A stretch of DNA of 64,000 bases from Pseudomonas sp. FP198 (lineage in GTDB: Bacteria; Pseudomonadota; Gammaproteobacteria; Pseudomonadales; Pseudomonadaceae): positions 4,704,501 through 4,768,500 of the forward strand of contig NZ_CP117452.1 of assembly GCF_030687895.1 (NCBI RefSeq). The letters are read 5' to 3'. Numbering within the stretch: the stretch's first letter is position 1; each line of letters begins with the position of its first letter. The position numbers were made by a program, and so were the translations under genes. The notes under the pieces are model-generated. The model saw only the letters and a program-made list of their open reading frames with translations. It was not told the origin of the DNA and ran no database searches. Positions 18,293 through 33,887 of the stretch are shown here, in pieces.

Positions 18293-19552
18293 TTAGAAAT
18301 TGCCCTTCACCCAAGCCTGGAGCCGCTCGAACAGCGGTGCCTTGGGCTCTTCGCTGCTGTAGCTGTCACGGCTGCCGATGCCCGAGAACGAGATCCCGTC
18401 GGACTGCTTTTGCAGGCCGTACATCAACAGGCCCACGCCAGTCGAATAGATCGGGTTGCGCACCACGTCATCCAGGCCCTTGACGCCATGGGGCACGCCC
18501 AGGCGCACCGGCATGTGGAAAATCTCTTCGGCCAGCTCGACCGCGCCTTCCATCTTCGACGTACCGCCGGTCAGCACGATGCCGGCCGGGATCAGGTCTT
18601 CGTAGCCGCTGCGGCGCAGTTCGGCCTGGATCAGCGTGAACAGTTCGTCGTAGCGCGGCTCGACCACTTCGGCCAGGGCCTGGCGCGACAGTTCGCGCGG
18701 TGGCCGGTCGCCGACGCTCGGCACCTTGATGGTTTCACCGGCACCGGCCAGCTTGGCCAGGGCGCAGGCGTAACGGATCTTGATTTCCTCGGCGTACTGG
18801 GTCGGGGTGCGCAGCGCCATGGCGATGTCGTTGGTCACCTGGTCGCCGGCAATCGGGATCACTGCCGTGTGGCGGATGGCGCCTTCGGTGAAGATCGCGA
18901 TGTCGGTGGTGCCGCCGCCGATGTCGACCAGGCACACGCCGAGTTCTTTCTCGTCGTCGGTCAGCACCGAGTAGGCCGAAGCCAGTTGCTCGAGGATGAT
19001 GTCGTCGATTTCCAGGCCGCAACGGCGTACGCATTTCTCGATGTTCTGCGCGGCGTTCACGGCGCAGGTGACCACGTGGACCTTGGCTTCCAGGCGTACC
19101 CCGGACATACCCAGGGGCTCGCGTACGCCTTCCTGGTTATCGATCACGTAATCCTGCGGCAGGGTGTGCAGCACCCGCTGGTCGGCCGGAATCGCCACGG
19201 CCTGGGCCGCGTCGAGTACGCGCTCAAGGTCGGCGGAGCTGACTTCACGGTCCCGAATCGCCACGATGCCGTGGGAGTTCAGGCTGCGGATGTGATTGCC
19301 CGCGACACCGACGAACGCCGAGTGGATCCGGCAACCGGCCATCAGCTGCGCTTCTTCGATGGCGCGCTGGATCGATTGCACGGTGGACTCGATGTTCACC
19401 ACCACGCCTTTCTTCAAGCCACGGGACGGGTGTGTACCGATCCCGACGATGACCAGCGTGCCGTCGTCCGCGACCTCGCCTACCAGCGCTACCACCTTGG
19501 AAGTGCCGATATCCAGACCGACGATCATTTTTCCGCTTTGCACGTTTGCCAT
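18293..19552 (-). CDS. ftsA: Cell division protein FtsA
   Basis: FtsA, 419 residues, an actin-like ATPase that tethers FtsZ to the membrane and recruits later divisome proteins. The start MANVQSGKMIVGLDIGTSKV is the phosphate-1 region, and VCLVDIGGGTTDIAIF the phosphate-2 loop. The adenosine motif is GIVLTGGTSKMEG. The last residues, LFERLQAWVKGNF, form the amphipathic membrane-targeting helix. It lies 15 bases after ftsQ. Confidence 0.98.
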   Translation of the reverse strand: MANVQSGKMIVGLDIGTSKVVALVGEVADDGTLVIVGIGTHPSRGLKKGVVVNIESTVQSIQRAIEEAQLMAGCRIHSAFVGVAGNHIRSLNSHGIVAIRDREVSSADLERVLDAAQAVAIPADQRVLHTLPQDYVIDNQEGVREPLGMSGVRLEAKVHVVTCAVNAAQNIEKCVRRCGLEIDDIILEQLASAYSVLTDDEKELGVCLVDIGGGTTDIAIFTEGAIRHTAVIPIAGDQVTNDIAMALRTPTQYAEEIKIRYACALAKLAGAGETIKVPSVGDRPPRELSRQALAEVVEPRYDELFTLIQAELRRSGYEDLIPAGIVLTGGTSKMEGAVELAEEIFHMPVRLGVPHGVKGLDDVVRNPIYSTGVGLLMYGLQKQSDGISFSGIGSRDSYSSEEPKAPLFERLQAWVKGNF

Positions 19553-19567
19553 GGGTCCTGCCTCTTC

Positions 19568-20434
19568 TTAATTCTTCGCGACGGCGGGTTCGGCCGTCGT
19601 CGGCGCTACAGGTTCCCGCCAGCCAACAGCGAGGCCGTTGGCGTAGCGCAGATCGATGCGCGCAATGTTCGTAATCTGTTCTTTGAGCGTCTTGTCATAG
19701 ATGGCAATGAAGCGGCGCATCTTTTCCACCAGGTTGCCGCGCCCGAGCAACAGCTCGATGCCCGGTCCCGAGCTGCCCGCGCCAGTGGTCAGGAACCAGC
19801 TGCCGCGCTCACGCAATTCCAGGCGCGCGATGGAGAAGCCCATTGGCCGCAACATCTGACTCAACACCTGGTATTGCTGCATCACTTGCTGCTGGGCCCG
19901 CTGTGGACCGAACAGTTGTGGCAAATGTTCATAATTGGCCAGCTCCCGTGGCGTAAACGCCTGGCCCTGGTTGTTCAACAGCGACTCGTCGCCCCAACGG
20001 GCCACCGGCAACTGCTCTTCCAGACGAATCGACACCTGGTCCGGCCATACCCGCCGCACTTCGGCGTGGGCGATCCAGGGCATCTGCTCCAGCTCGGTGC
20101 GCATCCCCGCCAGGTCGATGGTGAAGAAGCTCGACGCGACGAACGGAGCGATCCGCTGCTGCACCGCCTGCTGGCTGATGTAGCTCAGGTCACCCTGGAC
20201 GTTGATCCGGGCGATCGGCCGATCGGCATAAGGCAGCAGCCGTTGCGCGCCTTCATACGTGCCGAACCCCAATACCACCAGCATCACCGGCCAGAACAAA
20301 CTCTTGAGAAAGCCGAAATTGGCTTTCGGCAAGCGCGCCGACATCGGCTCTTTGGCCACCATTCGGCTGGCACCCCGCGGCACCGGCTTGCGACCGGGTG
20401 CGGATGGCTGATGACGAAGCGATGCACCTTGCAT
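19568..20434 (-). CDS. ftsQ: Cell division protein FtsQ
   Basis: FtsQ, 288 residues, a bitopic inner-membrane protein that links FtsA-side and periplasmic divisome parts through FtsB/FtsL. A basic cytosolic tail is followed by a membrane segment at about 45-62 ([14 protein letters not shown]). The POTRA domain ([20 protein letters not shown]) and the beta domain follow. Three bases separate it from ddlB. The N-terminal cytosolic part has several possible Met starts (positions 1, 25 and 31); I keep the longest because it abuts ddlB. Confidence 0.95.
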   Translation of the reverse strand: MQGASLRHQPSAPGRKPVPRGASRMVAKEPMSARLPKANFGFLKSLFWPVMLVVLGFGTYEGAQRLLPYADRPIARINVQGDLSYISQQAVQQRIAPFVASSFFTIDLAGMRTELEQMPWIAHAEVRRVWPDQVSIRLEEQLPVARWGDESLLNNQGQAFTPRELANYEHLPQLFGPQRAQQQVMQQYQVLSQMLRPMGFSIARLELRERGSWFLTTGAGSSGPGIELLLGRGNLVEKMRRFIAIYDKTLKEQITNIARIDLRYANGLAVGWREPVAPTTAEPAVAKN

Positions 20435-20437
20435 GGC

Positions 20438-22852
<2,415 letters not shown>

Positions 22853-22860
<8 letters not shown>

Positions 22861-23923
22861 GGGCCACCTCCAGGCAGGTATCGACCACTTGGGCCGTGGC
22901 ATCGGGTTTGGCCAGGCGGCGCGCGGCGCGGGCCATGTCTTCAAGTGTTTGCGGCTGCATCAAGACCTCTGTCAGGCGCGCGGCTAGATCCGCGGCGCCA
23001 GTCGTTCTTTGTGGCATCAGGAAGGCAGCGCCTTCGCGGGCCAAATAATCGGCGTTGCGGGTCTGGTGATCGTCGATGGCGTGGGGCAAAGGCACCAGCA
23101 TCGAGGGCAGACCGGCGGCAGCCAGTTCACTGACGGTCAGCGCGCCTGCGCGGCAGACCACCAGGTCGGCCCAGCCATAGGCTTGGGCCATGTCTTTGAT
23201 GAAAGGCTGCACTTGCGCCTCGACGCCAGCGGCGCGATAGCGCTCGGCGGTCACTTCATCGTGGTTTTTGCCAGCCTGGTGAAACACTTCAGGGCGCAGT
23301 TCGGGGGCGACCTGGGACAAGGCTTCGGGCAGCAGTTTGTTCAACGGTTCCGCGCCCAGGCTTCCGCCCAGGATCAGCAAACGCGCCTTGCGTCCGGCCA
23401 GGGCCGGGCGCGGTGTATCGAGGAACAGCTCCGTGCGCACCGGGTTACCGGTGGTGCGACGGCTGCCCGACAGGGTAAAGGTGTCGGGGAAGGCTTCACA
23501 CACTCGGGCGGCCAACGGCACCAGTAACCGATTGGCGGTACCGGCGACCGCGTTCTGCTCGTGAACGATCACCGGCACACCGGCCAATTTTGCCGCGACG
23601 CCGCCAGGACCGGTCACATAACCGCCGAAGCCGACGACACACACCGGCCGCAGCCGACGGATGACCGCCCGCGCCTGCCAGATCGACTTGAGCAGCATCA
23701 GCGGCGCCTTGAGCAGCGACAGCTTGCCTTTGCCCCGCAGTCCACTGGCGTTGATCCGATGCAGCTCGAGGCCGGCGGCGGGTACCAGTTCATTCTCGAT
23801 GCCACGCGGCGTGCCGAGCCAGTGCACGGTGTAGCCGCGCGCCTGGAACTCCCGGGCACAGGCCAGCGCCGGGAATACATGCCCGCCGGTTCCGCCCGCC
23901 ATGATCAGCACGTTAGCGCCCAT
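22853..23923 (-). CDS. murG: UDP-GlcNAc : lipid I N-acetylglucosaminyltransferase
   Basis: MurG, 356 residues, a peripheral membrane glycosyltransferase of the GT-B fold that turns lipid I into lipid II. The first glycine loop [14 protein letters not shown], the second [14 protein letters not shown] and the acceptor/donor motif region LILGGSLGA are all present. [21 protein letters not shown] lines the UDP-GlcNAc site. The ATG at 23923 overlaps the ftsW stop by 11 bases. Confidence 0.97.
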
Positions 23924-25130
23924 GAGTCGGCTCCTCGGCGAAGTCGCTTTCATGGAATTCCATTTCTTCACTGCCCAGGTGGGTTCGACTTTCCCACTCG
24001 ATGCGCAGCAACAAGCCGAGGCAGGCACAGCAGATCACCAGGGAGCTGCCGCCATAACTGAGGAACGGCAGCGTCAGGCCCTTGGTCGGCAGCAGACCGA
24101 CGTTCACCCCGATGTTGATCAGGAACTGGCCGATCCACAGGAACGACAGGCCGTACGCCACGTAGGCGGCAAAGAACTGCTTGGCCTTCTCGGCCCACAA
24201 GCCGATGTACATGCCGCGCACACAAACGAAGACGAACAGCGCGACGGTGCACAGGGAACCCACTACCCCCAGCTCCTCGGCGAGAACCGAGAACACGAAG
24301 TCGGTGTGGGCTTCCGGCAGGTAGAACTGCTTTTGCACACTGTTGCCCAGGCCCACGCCCAGCCACTCGCCGCGACCGAAGGCGATCAGCGCCTGGGTCA
24401 ACTGGTAGCCGGAACCGAACTGGTCGGCCCACGGATCGGTAAAGGTGATCAGGCGCGCCATCCGGTACGGCTGGGCCTGCACCAGGACGGTCACTGCCGC
24501 GAACGCCAGCGCAACCATCAGGGTGAAGCGGAACAGCCCGACACCGCCGAGGAACAGCATTGCCGCCGCCGCGCCCATCATCACCACCGTCGCGCCGAAG
24601 TCCGGTTCCATCAGCAGCAGGCCGGCCATCGGCAGCAGCACGATGAACGGTTTGAAGAAGCCCATCCAGCTCTCGCGCACTTCTTTCTGGCGACGCACCA
24701 GGTACCCGGCGAGGTAGATCACCACAAAGACCTTGGCGATTTCCGAAGGCTGCACGTTGAAGAAGCTGAAGCCGATCCAGCGCATGGAGCCGTTGACCTC
24801 GCGGCCGATACCCGGCACCAGCACCATCACCAGCAGGCCGAAGGCACCGAGCAGCATCAGCCAACCCAGGCGTTGCCAGGTGGCGATCGGCACCATCATG
24901 GTGACAATGCACGCGCCCAGGCCGATCACCAGGTAAATCAGGTGGCGGATCATGTGGTAAAGCGTGTTGCCCGATTGCACGGCGGCCACTTCCGACGAGG
25001 CGGAGGTGATCATCACCAGGCCCAGGCCGAGCAGCGCCAGGCAGCCGGCGAGCATCGGAAAGTCCAGGTCGATACCACGACCGGTAATCAGCGGCGACGG
25101 GTACGGCTTGATGATGTTCATCAGGCTCAT
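23913..25130 (-). CDS. ftsW: Septal peptidoglycan polymerase FtsW
   Basis: FtsW, 405 residues, a SEDS-family glycosyltransferase that polymerises lipid II at the septum with FtsI. Ten membrane segments run from FPMLAGCLALLGLGLVMITS to the C-terminus. The SEDS blocks QPSEIAKVFVVIYLA, EPDFGATVV and LPFLSYGGSSL are intact. I use the ATG at 25130, which overlaps the murD stop in an ATGA; the reading frame extends upstream only through murD. Confidence 0.96.
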   Translation of the reverse strand: MSLMNIIKPYPSPLITGRGIDLDFPMLAGCLALLGLGLVMITSASSEVAAVQSGNTLYHMIRHLIYLVIGLGACIVTMMVPIATWQRLGWLMLLGAFGLLVMVLVPGIGREVNGSMRWIGFSFFNVQPSEIAKVFVVIYLAGYLVRRQKEVRESWMGFFKPFIVLLPMAGLLLMEPDFGATVVMMGAAAAMLFLGGVGLFRFTLMVALAFAAVTVLVQAQPYRMARLITFTDPWADQFGSGYQLTQALIAFGRGEWLGVGLGNSVQKQFYLPEAHTDFVFSVLAEELGVVGSLCTVALFVFVCVRGMYIGLWAEKAKQFFAAYVAYGLSFLWIGQFLINIGVNVGLLPTKGLTLPFLSYGGSSLVICCACLGLLLRIEWESRTHLGSEEMEFHESDFAEEPTHGR

Positions 25131-26473
25131 GCCAAGTCCTCCGCAGCCCGGGCGAACAGTTGCCCGCGCTCTTCGTAGTTCTTGAACATGTCGAAACTGG
25201 CGCAGGCCGGCGACAACAGCACGGCATCGCCCGGTTGCGCGAGGGCACGGGATTGCTGCACGGCTTCGTCCAGCGAGGCGACGCGAACCTGCGGCACGGC
25301 ATCGCCGAGGGCCTGGGCGATCAGTTCGCGATCGCGGCCCATCAGCACCACGGCTCGGCAGTTGGCCGCCACTGGATCGCGCAGGTCTTTGAAATCGGCA
25401 CCCTTGCCGTCGCCACCGGCGATCAGCACGAGCTTGCCCTGGATGTCCGCGCCGAGGCCTTCGATGGCAGCCAGGGCAGCGCCAACATTGGTGGCCTTGG
25501 AATCGTTGTACCAGGCCACGCCATCCAGGTCGCGCACCCACTGGCAGCGGTGTTCGAGCCCGGCAAAGCTGCGCAGCGCCGAGAGCATGGCGTCGAACGG
25601 CAGCCCGACGGCATGCCCGAGGGCCAGCGCGGCCAAGGCATTGGCCTGGTTATGGGCGCCGCGAATCTTCAGTTCGCGCACCGGCATCAGGTTCTGGAAT
25701 TCGAAGGCCAGATACTTCTCGCCGTTCTCTTCGCGCAAACCGAAGCCTTTGAAATCCGGAGCGCCGAGACCGAAAGTCCAGCACGGCAGCCCTTCGCTCA
25801 TCAGCGGACGGGTCAAGGCGTCCTGGCGGTTGAACACCACTTGCCGGGCGCCACGGAAAATCCGGTGCTTGGCCAAGTGGTAGGCCGGCAGGCCGCTGTA
25901 GCGGTCCATGTGGTCTTCGCTGATGTTGAGCACGGTGGCCACTTCAGCGCCAAGGTGATCGGTGGTCTCGAGCTGGAAGCTCGACAGTTCCATGACGTAC
26001 AGCTCGACCTCGTCGCTGAGCAGATCCAGCGCCGGGGTACCGAGGTTGCCACCCACGGCGACACGCTTGCCGGCCGCCGCAGCCATTTCACCGACCAGCG
26101 TGGTGACGGTGCTTTTCGCATTGGAACCGCTGATGGCGATAATCGGTGCCTTGGCGTTGCGCGCGAACAGCTCGATATCGCCGGACAATTTCACGCCACG
26201 GGCGGCGGCAGCCTGCAGGGCCGGGGTCGCCAGGGCCAGGCCGGGGCTCACGTAGAGCTCGTCGGCGCGGCACAGGAACTCGACGTCCAGCTCGCCACAA
26301 CGCACATCCACCTGTGGATAGTCACGACGCAGCGTGGCCAGCTCAGGTGGATTTTCCCGCGTATCGGCGACGGCAAACGACACGCCCCGGTTCGCCAGGA
26401 AGCGAACCAGGGACATGCCGCTCTTGCCGAGGCCGACAACGATGCGGAAGTGGTCAGAAGCGATCAGGGACAC
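25127..26473 (-). CDS. murD: UDP-N-acetylmuramoylalanine--D-glutamate ligase
   Basis: MurD, 448 residues, adds D-Glu to UDP-MurNAc-L-Ala. The N-terminal nucleotide-binding domain (VVGLGKSGMSLVRFL), the central ATPase domain and the C-terminal domain (YNDSKATNVGAALAAIEGL) are complete. The ATP loop at 116-122 reads GSNAKST where most Mur ligases have Gly in place of Ala119. It starts five bases after mraY and ends in the ATGA shared with ftsW. Confidence 0.97.
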   Translation of the reverse strand: MSLIASDHFRIVVGLGKSGMSLVRFLANRGVSFAVADTRENPPELATLRRDYPQVDVRCGELDVEFLCRADELYVSPGLALATPALQAAAARGVKLSGDIELFARNAKAPIIAISGSNAKSTVTTLVGEMAAAAGKRVAVGGNLGTPALDLLSDEVELYVMELSSFQLETTDHLGAEVATVLNISEDHMDRYSGLPAYHLAKHRIFRGARQVVFNRQDALTRPLMSEGLPCWTFGLGAPDFKGFGLREENGEKYLAFEFQNLMPVRELKIRGAHNQANALAALALGHAVGLPFDAMLSALRSFAGLEHRCQWVRDLDGVAWYNDSKATNVGAALAAIEGLGADIQGKLVLIAGGDGKGADFKDLRDPVAANCRAVVLMGRDRELIAQALGDAVPQVRVASLDEAVQQSRALAQPGDAVLLSPACASFDMFKNYEERGQLFARAAEDLA

Positions 26474-26478
26474 TCGTT

Positions 26479-27561
26479 CTACCTCAGCTTCAGGGTGGCA
26501 AGGCCGACCAACACGAGAATCACGGTGATGATCCAGAAACGGACGATCACGCGCGGCTCGGGCCAGCCCTTGAGTTCAAAGTGGTGGTGGATCGGCGCCA
26601 TGCGGAATACCCGGCGGCCGGTCAATTTAAAGGAAGCAACCTGAATGACGACTGACAGGGTCTCCATCACAAATACGCCGCCCATGATGAACAGGACGAT
26701 TTCCTGGCGAACGATAACGGCGATGGTACCCAGGGCCGCGCCCAGCGCCAGCGCACCGACGTCGCCCATGAAGACTTGCGCCGGGTAGGTGTTGAACCAG
26801 AGGAAGCCCAGGCCGGCACCGATCAGCGCGCCGCAGAATACGATCAGCTCGCCCGCCCCCGGCACATAAGGAATCAGCAGGTACTCGGCGAATTTCACGT
26901 TACCCGACAGGTAGCAGAAGATCCCCAGCGCACCACCGACCATCACCGTCGGCATGATCGCCAGGCCATCAAGGCCGTCGGTGAGGTTGACAGCGTTGCT
27001 CGAACCGACGATCACCAGGTAGGTCAGCACGATGAAACCAGCGCCCAGCGGGATGCTGTAGTCCTTGAGCATCGGCAGGATCAGGGTGGTTTCCACCGGC
27101 GAGGCGGCGGTCATATAAAGGAAGATCGCCGCGCCGAGGCCGAACACCGACTGCCAGAAATATTTCCAGCGGCTTGGCAGCCCACGGGAGTTCTTCTCGA
27201 TAACCTTGCGGTAGTCGTCGACCCAGCCAATGGCGCCGAAAAACAGCGTCACCAGCAGCACGACCCAGACGTAACGGTTCGCCAGGTCGGCCCAGAGCAA
27301 GGTGCTGATACCGATGGACGACAGGATCAGCGCGCCGCCCATGGTCGGGGTGCCGGATTTGGACAGATGCGACTGCGGGCCGTCGTTACGAACCGACTGG
27401 CCGATCTGCAGGTTCTGCAGGGTGCGGATCATCCACGGGCCCAGGAACAGCGACAACGACAACGCGGTCAGCACACCGAGAATCCCGCGCAGGGTCAGGT
27501 ACTGGAAGACCGCGAAGCCTTTGTGGAACTGTTGCAGGTACTCCGCTAGCAGCAGCAGCAT
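26479..27561 (-). CDS. mraY: Phospho-N-acetylmuramoyl-pentapeptide transferase
   Basis: MraY, 360 residues, the integral membrane enzyme that makes lipid I from UDP-MurNAc-pentapeptide and undecaprenyl phosphate. Ten membrane segments are predicted. The catalytic Asp-rich blocks are WVDDYRKV and [11 protein letters not shown], with the C-terminal [14 protein letters not shown] use the ATG at 27561, sharing one base with the murF stop (TAATG). The frame open to 27822 is just the murF gene in another frame. Confidence 0.97.
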   Translation of the reverse strand: MLLLLAEYLQQFHKGFAVFQYLTLRGILGVLTALSLSLFLGPWMIRTLQNLQIGQSVRNDGPQSHLSKSGTPTMGGALILSSIGISTLLWADLANRYVWVVLLVTLFFGAIGWVDDYRKVIEKNSRGLPSRWKYFWQSVFGLGAAIFLYMTAASPVETTLILPMLKDYSIPLGAGFIVLTYLVIVGSSNAVNLTDGLDGLAIMPTVMVGGALGIFCYLSGNVKFAEYLLIPYVPGAGELIVFCGALIGAGLGFLWFNTYPAQVFMGDVGALALGAALGTIAVIVRQEIVLFIMGGVFVMETLSVVIQVASFKLTGRRVFRMAPIHHHFELKGWPEPRVIVRFWIITVILVLVGLATLKLR

Positions 27562-28928
27562 TAATGTTTCTCCATACGGGTGCCGCACAAAGCCGCAACG
27601 ATGTTTTCCATCGCCGCACTGCGTGAGCCCTTGATCAATAGGGTGGTGTTCGGGTCTTGCTCGGCGCCCAGGGCCTGGATCAGCTCGGCCTGGGTGGTGA
27701 AATGCTGTGCGTGCTCGCCAAACGCCGCCACGGCGTGGGCCATCATCGGGCCGACGGCGTACAGCGCATCGACCTTGCCGCGCGCGTAGGCACCAACATC
27801 GTGATGGCCTTGTTGTGCCCACTCGCCCAGTTCACCGATATCCCCGAGCACCAGCACGGTGCGACCGGAGAAACCGGCAAGGATATCCACAGCGGCGCAC
27901 ATGGACGTCGGGTTGGCGTTGTAGGTGTCGTCGATGACGCGCATGCCGTTGCTCGCCAACTGCGCGACGCTGCGGCCCTTGACCGGTTGTACGGCGTTCA
28001 ACCCGGCGACAATGCCCGGCAACGACACGCCCAGTGCATGGGCGGCGGCCGCGGCGGCCAGGGCGTTGGCAACGTTATGCGTGCCAAGCAGATTCAACTG
28101 CACGCGCTCCGCGCCGTCAGGGCTGTGCAGGTTGAAAGCCGGGCAACCACGGGCGTCGCGATCCAGGTCGCTGGCGTAGAAATTCGCCGCCAGGTTGCTC
28201 AGGGCGAACGTCAGCACCTTGCGCTCCCCGGCCCGGGTCTTCCAGATTTCGAAGGCTTTGTCGTCGAGATTGAGCACGGCGACGCCATCGTCAGCCAGCC
28301 CTTCGATGATCTCGCCCTTGGCCTCGACAATTTTCTCGGGGCCGCCGAACTCGCCGACATGGGCGGTCCCGGCGTTGTTGAGCACCGCCACGTGAGGCTT
28401 GGTCATGCCGACCGTGTAGGCAATCTCGCCGAGCCGCGAAGCGCCGAGCTCGATGACCGCGGCGCTGTGCTCCGGCGCCAGTTCGAGCAGGGTCAAAGGC
28501 ACGCCGAGGTCATTGTTCAGGTTGCCACGGGTCGCCAGGACCGGACCGCGCGTGCGCAGGATGCTCGCGAGCATTTCCTTGACCGTGGTCTTGCCGCTGG
28601 AACCGGTGATGGCCGCGACCGGGTTGGCAAACGCCGCGCGATTCAGCGCACCGAGCTGGCCCAGGGCCTGGCGAGTGTCACTGACCAGCAACTGCGGCAG
28701 CGTGCTGTTGCTTACTTCCCGCTCGACCAGTGCCGCGACCGCGCCTTTGGCTGCCACCTCGTTGAGGTAATCGTGACCGTCGAAGCGCGGCCCGGCCAGG
28801 GCGACGAACAACTGCCCCGGCGCGATCGCCCGGCTGTCGATGCTGACGCCGTCGAACGAGGCGTCCGCGGCGATCAGGCGCGCATTCAAAGCGTTGGTCA
28901 GCTCGCTGAGCTTCAAGGCCTTAAGCAT
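27561..28928 (-). CDS. murF: UDP-MurNAc-tripeptide--D-Ala-D-Ala ligase
   Basis: MurF, 455 residues, completes the UDP-MurNAc-pentapeptide in the cytosol. The ATP loop [14 protein letters not shown], the central motif [14 protein letters not shown] and the C-terminal block [16 protein letters not shown] are typical. It overlaps murE by eight bases and mraY by one. Confidence 0.97.
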   Translation of the reverse strand: MLKALKLSELTNALNARLIAADASFDGVSIDSRAIAPGQLFVALAGPRFDGHDYLNEVAAKGAVAALVEREVSNSTLPQLLVSDTRQALGQLGALNRAAFANPVAAITGSSGKTTVKEMLASILRTRGPVLATRGNLNNDLGVPLTLLELAPEHSAAVIELGASRLGEIAYTVGMTKPHVAVLNNAGTAHVGEFGGPEKIVEAKGEIIEGLADDGVAVLNLDDKAFEIWKTRAGERKVLTFALSNLAANFYASDLDRDARGCPAFNLHSPDGAERVQLNLLGTHNVANALAAAAAAHALGVSLPGIVAGLNAVQPVKGRSVAQLASNGMRVIDDTYNANPTSMCAAVDILAGFSGRTVLVLGDIGELGEWAQQGHHDVGAYARGKVDALYAVGPMMAHAVAAFGEHAQHFTTQAELIQALGAEQDPNTTLLIKGSRSAAMENIVAALCGTRMEKH

Positions 28929-30383
28929 GGGCCACCTCCCATGCGGTCAGGGCGTGATCGGCTTCCACCAGATCGGAAAAGGCCTGGCGCACGCCGTTTA
29001 TTTCCTGGTAGTCCTCGTGCCCCTTGCCGGCCAGGACGATGACGTCGTCCGCCGAAGCGCTGGCGATCAATTGGGCAATGGCCTGGCCACGCCCGGCCAC
29101 GAAGGTGACGTTGTCCACCTCCGAGAATCCGGCGCGGATGTCGTCGAAAATGCGCGCCGGATCTTCACTGCGCGGATTGTCATCGGTGACCAGCACGCCA
29201 TCGGCCAATCGTTCCACAACCTCGGCCATCAACGGGCGCTTGCCGCGATCACGATCGCCGCCGCAACCGAACAGGCAGAGCAGTTTGCCCTTGGCATGCG
29301 GACGCAGGGCCGTGAGGACTTTTTCCAGTGCATCGGGGGTGTGCGCATAGTCGACCACCACCAGCGGCTGGGCTCCGCCGCCCAGGCGCTGCATGCGGCC
29401 GGCCGGACCTTCGAGTTTCGGCAGCACCTTGAGAATTTCGTCCAGGGCATAGTCCAGCCCGAGCAAGGCGCCAATGGCGGCCAACACGTTGCTCAGGTTG
29501 AAACGCCCCAGCAAGGTACTGCGCAAGTGGTGTTCGCCCTGGGGCGTGACCAGCGTGGCGCGCACGCCTTCGTCATCGAACTGCGCCTGACGGATATAAA
29601 GGTAGGCGCTGGGGTCTTCCTGGCTGTAGGTGATCAACCGGGACTCGCGTTGCTCGGCGGCCAGTTGGCGGCCGAACTCGTCATCAATGTTGATGACCCG
29701 GCACTTCAGGTCGTTCCAGGCGAACAGCCTGGCCTTGGCTTCGCCGTAGGCTTGCATGGAGCCGTGGTAGTCCAGGTGATCCCGGGACAGGTTGGTCAGC
29801 ACCGCGACGTCGAATGCCAGTGCAGTGACGCGACCTTGATCGAGGCCGTGGGAAGAGACTTCCATCGCCACGGCCTTGGCGCCGGCCTTTTTCAGGTCGG
29901 CCAGGGTCGCCTGCACGGCAATCGGGTTCGGCGTGGTGTGCAGGCCGCTTTGCAGCGCGCCATGGAAACCGTTGCCCAGCGTCCCGACGATGCCGCAATG
30001 CTGGCCGAGCAGATCCAGCGCCTGCGCCACCAACTGGGTGACGCTGGTCTTGCCGTTCGTGCCGGTCACGCCGATCAGGTTCAGGTGACGGCTCGGTTCG
30101 CCATAAAAACGCCCGGCGATGTCCGACAGCTGCGCCGCCAGTCCCTTGACCGGGATCAGCGGAACATCGGTGATCGGCAGCACGGTTGCGCCGTTCACTT
30201 CATAAGCCACCGCCGCCGCGCCGCGCTTCAAGGCGTCGGCGATGTGGTCACGGCCATCGAAACGGGCACCCGGCACCGCCAGGAACAGGTCTCCGGCGCG
30301 TACGTCGCGGCTGTCGAGGGCCAGTTCGCGAATCAGCAGGTCATGCCCGGCGTGGGCAAAAATCTTGTTCAGGCTCAGGGACA

Positions 30384-30384
<1 letters not shown>
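28921..30384 (-). CDS. murE: UDP-MurNAc-L-Ala-D-Glu--2,6-diaminopimelate ligase
   Basis: MurE, 487 residues, adds the third stem-peptide residue. The ATP loop is VTGTNGKTSVTQLV. The motif DNPRSEDP marks a meso-diaminopimelate enzyme, not a lysine one, as expected for a Gram-negative wall. It shares one base with the ftsI stop (TGATG) and overlaps murF by eight bases. Confidence 0.97.
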
Positions 30385-32412
<2,028 letters not shown>

Positions 32413-32416
<4 letters not shown>

Positions 32417-33360
32417 CGCAATTTCTCCGCGACACGCATGACGGCGCTACGGGCGCGTGGGTTGGCCTTGAGCTCGGCTTCGGAGGCGAACTGCGCTTTG
32501 CCATGAATCTTGATTTTCGGTACGAAGGCCTCGAAACGCACCGGCAGATTGCGCGGCAGGTTATCGGCTTCGCCTTTGGTGAGCTTGCGCATGAACAGCT
32601 TGACGATACGGTCTTCCAGGGAATGGAAGCTGATCACCACCAGGCGCCCACCGATTTCCAGCGCCTCGAGAGCGGCTTCGAGACCGGCCTCAAGATCACC
32701 CAATTCGTTGTTGACGTGGATACGCAGCCCTTGGAAAGCCCGGGTCGCCGGGTTCTTGCCTTTTTCCCAGGCAGGGTTGGCAACCTTCAGCACTTCGGCC
32801 AGATCACCGGTACGCTCGAACGGCTTGATGTCGCGACGCTCGACCACCGCGCGCGCCATGCGCCCGGAAAAACGTTCCTCGCCGTATTCCTTGAACACGC
32901 GGGCGATTTCTTCTACGGACGCGGTATTGACGAACTCAGCCGCGCTGATGCCACGGGACGGATCCATGCGCATGTCCAGCGGACCGTCGTTAAGAAAACT
33001 GAAGCCGCGCTCCGGGTCGTCCAGCTGCGGCGAAGACACGCCCAGGTCAAGCAACACGCCGCTGACCTTGCCTGCCAGGCCGCGTTGGGCGACTTCCGAA
33101 CCCAGCTCCGCAAAGCTGCGCTGCACAACGACAAAGCGGCCGTCTTCGGCCGCTAGCGCTTGCCCGGTGGCAATCGCTTGAGGATCCTTGTCGAACCCCA
33201 GCAGCCGTCCGTCCGGACCGAGCTGGCTGAGAATCAGCCGGCTATGCCCGCCACGCCCGAACGTGCCGTCCAGATAGCAGCCATCAGGACGTACGGCGAG
33301 AGCCTCGACGGCTTCGTCAAGCAGTACGGTGATGTGGTTAAAGCCGCTATCAGTAGTCAC
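32413..33360 (-). CDS. rsmH: 16S rRNA m4C1402 methyltransferase
   Basis: RsmH (MraW), 315 residues, methylates N4 of C1402 in 16S rRNA using S-adenosylmethionine. The cofactor loop is [16 protein letters not shown], with the family blocks [20 protein letters not shown] and [15 protein letters not shown] ([17 protein letters not shown]) and [13 protein letters not shown]. RsmI, which acts on the 2'-O of the same nucleotide, is encoded 2 kb away. The ATG overlaps the mraZ stop by four bases. Confidence 0.97.
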
Positions 33361-33812
33361 AGGATCAAATCACGCAGTTCATCAGGCATGGCGCCCGGTT
33401 GTTGAATAGCAGCAAGGTCGGCGGCAGAAACCGCGTTCCAGGCATCTTCGTCCCACAGCTGGAACTTGTTCAGTTGGCCCACCAGCATCGCGCGCTTGTC
33501 CAGCTTGGCGTACTCGCGCAGACGCGGCGGCACCAGGAAACGACCGCTGCCGTCGAGTTCGAGGTCGACGGCATTACCGATCAGCAAGCGTTGCAGGCGA
33601 CGGTTCTCCTCCCGCAGCGAAGGCAGTGCGCGCAGTTTGGTTTCGATGATTTCCCACTCATCAAGAGGGTAAACACATAAACATGGATCAACGGCGTCGA
33701 TCGTGACGATTAACTGCCCCGAACTTCGCGAAACGAGCTCGTCACGATACCGGCTCGGCATGGCGAGACGGCCTTTTGCATCGAGACTGATAGCGTTAGC
33801 TCCGCGAAACAC
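33357..33812 (-). CDS. mraZ: Transcriptional regulator MraZ
   Basis: MraZ, 151 residues, a DNA-binding protein with two SpoVT/AbrB-like swapped-hairpin domains, each with a [16 protein letters not shown] or [15 protein letters not shown] signature. It represses the dcw promoter by binding short direct repeats. It begins at a GTG (33812), with GGAG about ten bases upstream. It is the first dcw gene, and three repeats fitting its operator lie just upstream at 33855-33881. Confidence 0.95.
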   Translation of the reverse strand: MFRGANAISLDAKGRLAMPSRYRDELVSRSSGQLIVTIDAVDPCLCVYPLDEWEIIETKLRALPSLREENRRLQRLLIGNAVDLELDGSGRFLVPPRLREYAKLDKRAMLVGQLNKFQLWDEDAWNAVSAADLAAIQQPGAMPDELRDLIL

Positions 33813-33854
33813 GTCAGCGTTTCTCCACTTTTTGGCGTTTTACCTTCAAAAAAA

Positions 33855-33881
33855 CCCACTTCATGCCACTTTCCGCCACTT
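33855..33881 (-). promoter_or_regulatory. MraZ operator: three 10-base direct repeats
   Basis: On the minus strand three copies of AAGTGG start exactly ten bases apart, giving GTGGN separated by five-base spacers. That is the spacing of the E. coli MraZ operator (three TGGGN repeats with five-base gaps). They lie just downstream of the -10 element, where bound MraZ would block initiation. MraZ binding is inferred from the known family. Confidence 0.75.
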
Positions 33882-33887
33882 GCGCAC

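Noticed and set aside
22861..22944. Upstream start for murC
   Set aside because: The extra residues come from another frame of murG and precede the conserved MurC N-terminus; ATG 22860 gives the family length.
27562..27822. Upstream start for mraY
   Set aside because: It reads murF out of frame; ATG 27561 gives the standard 360-residue MraY.
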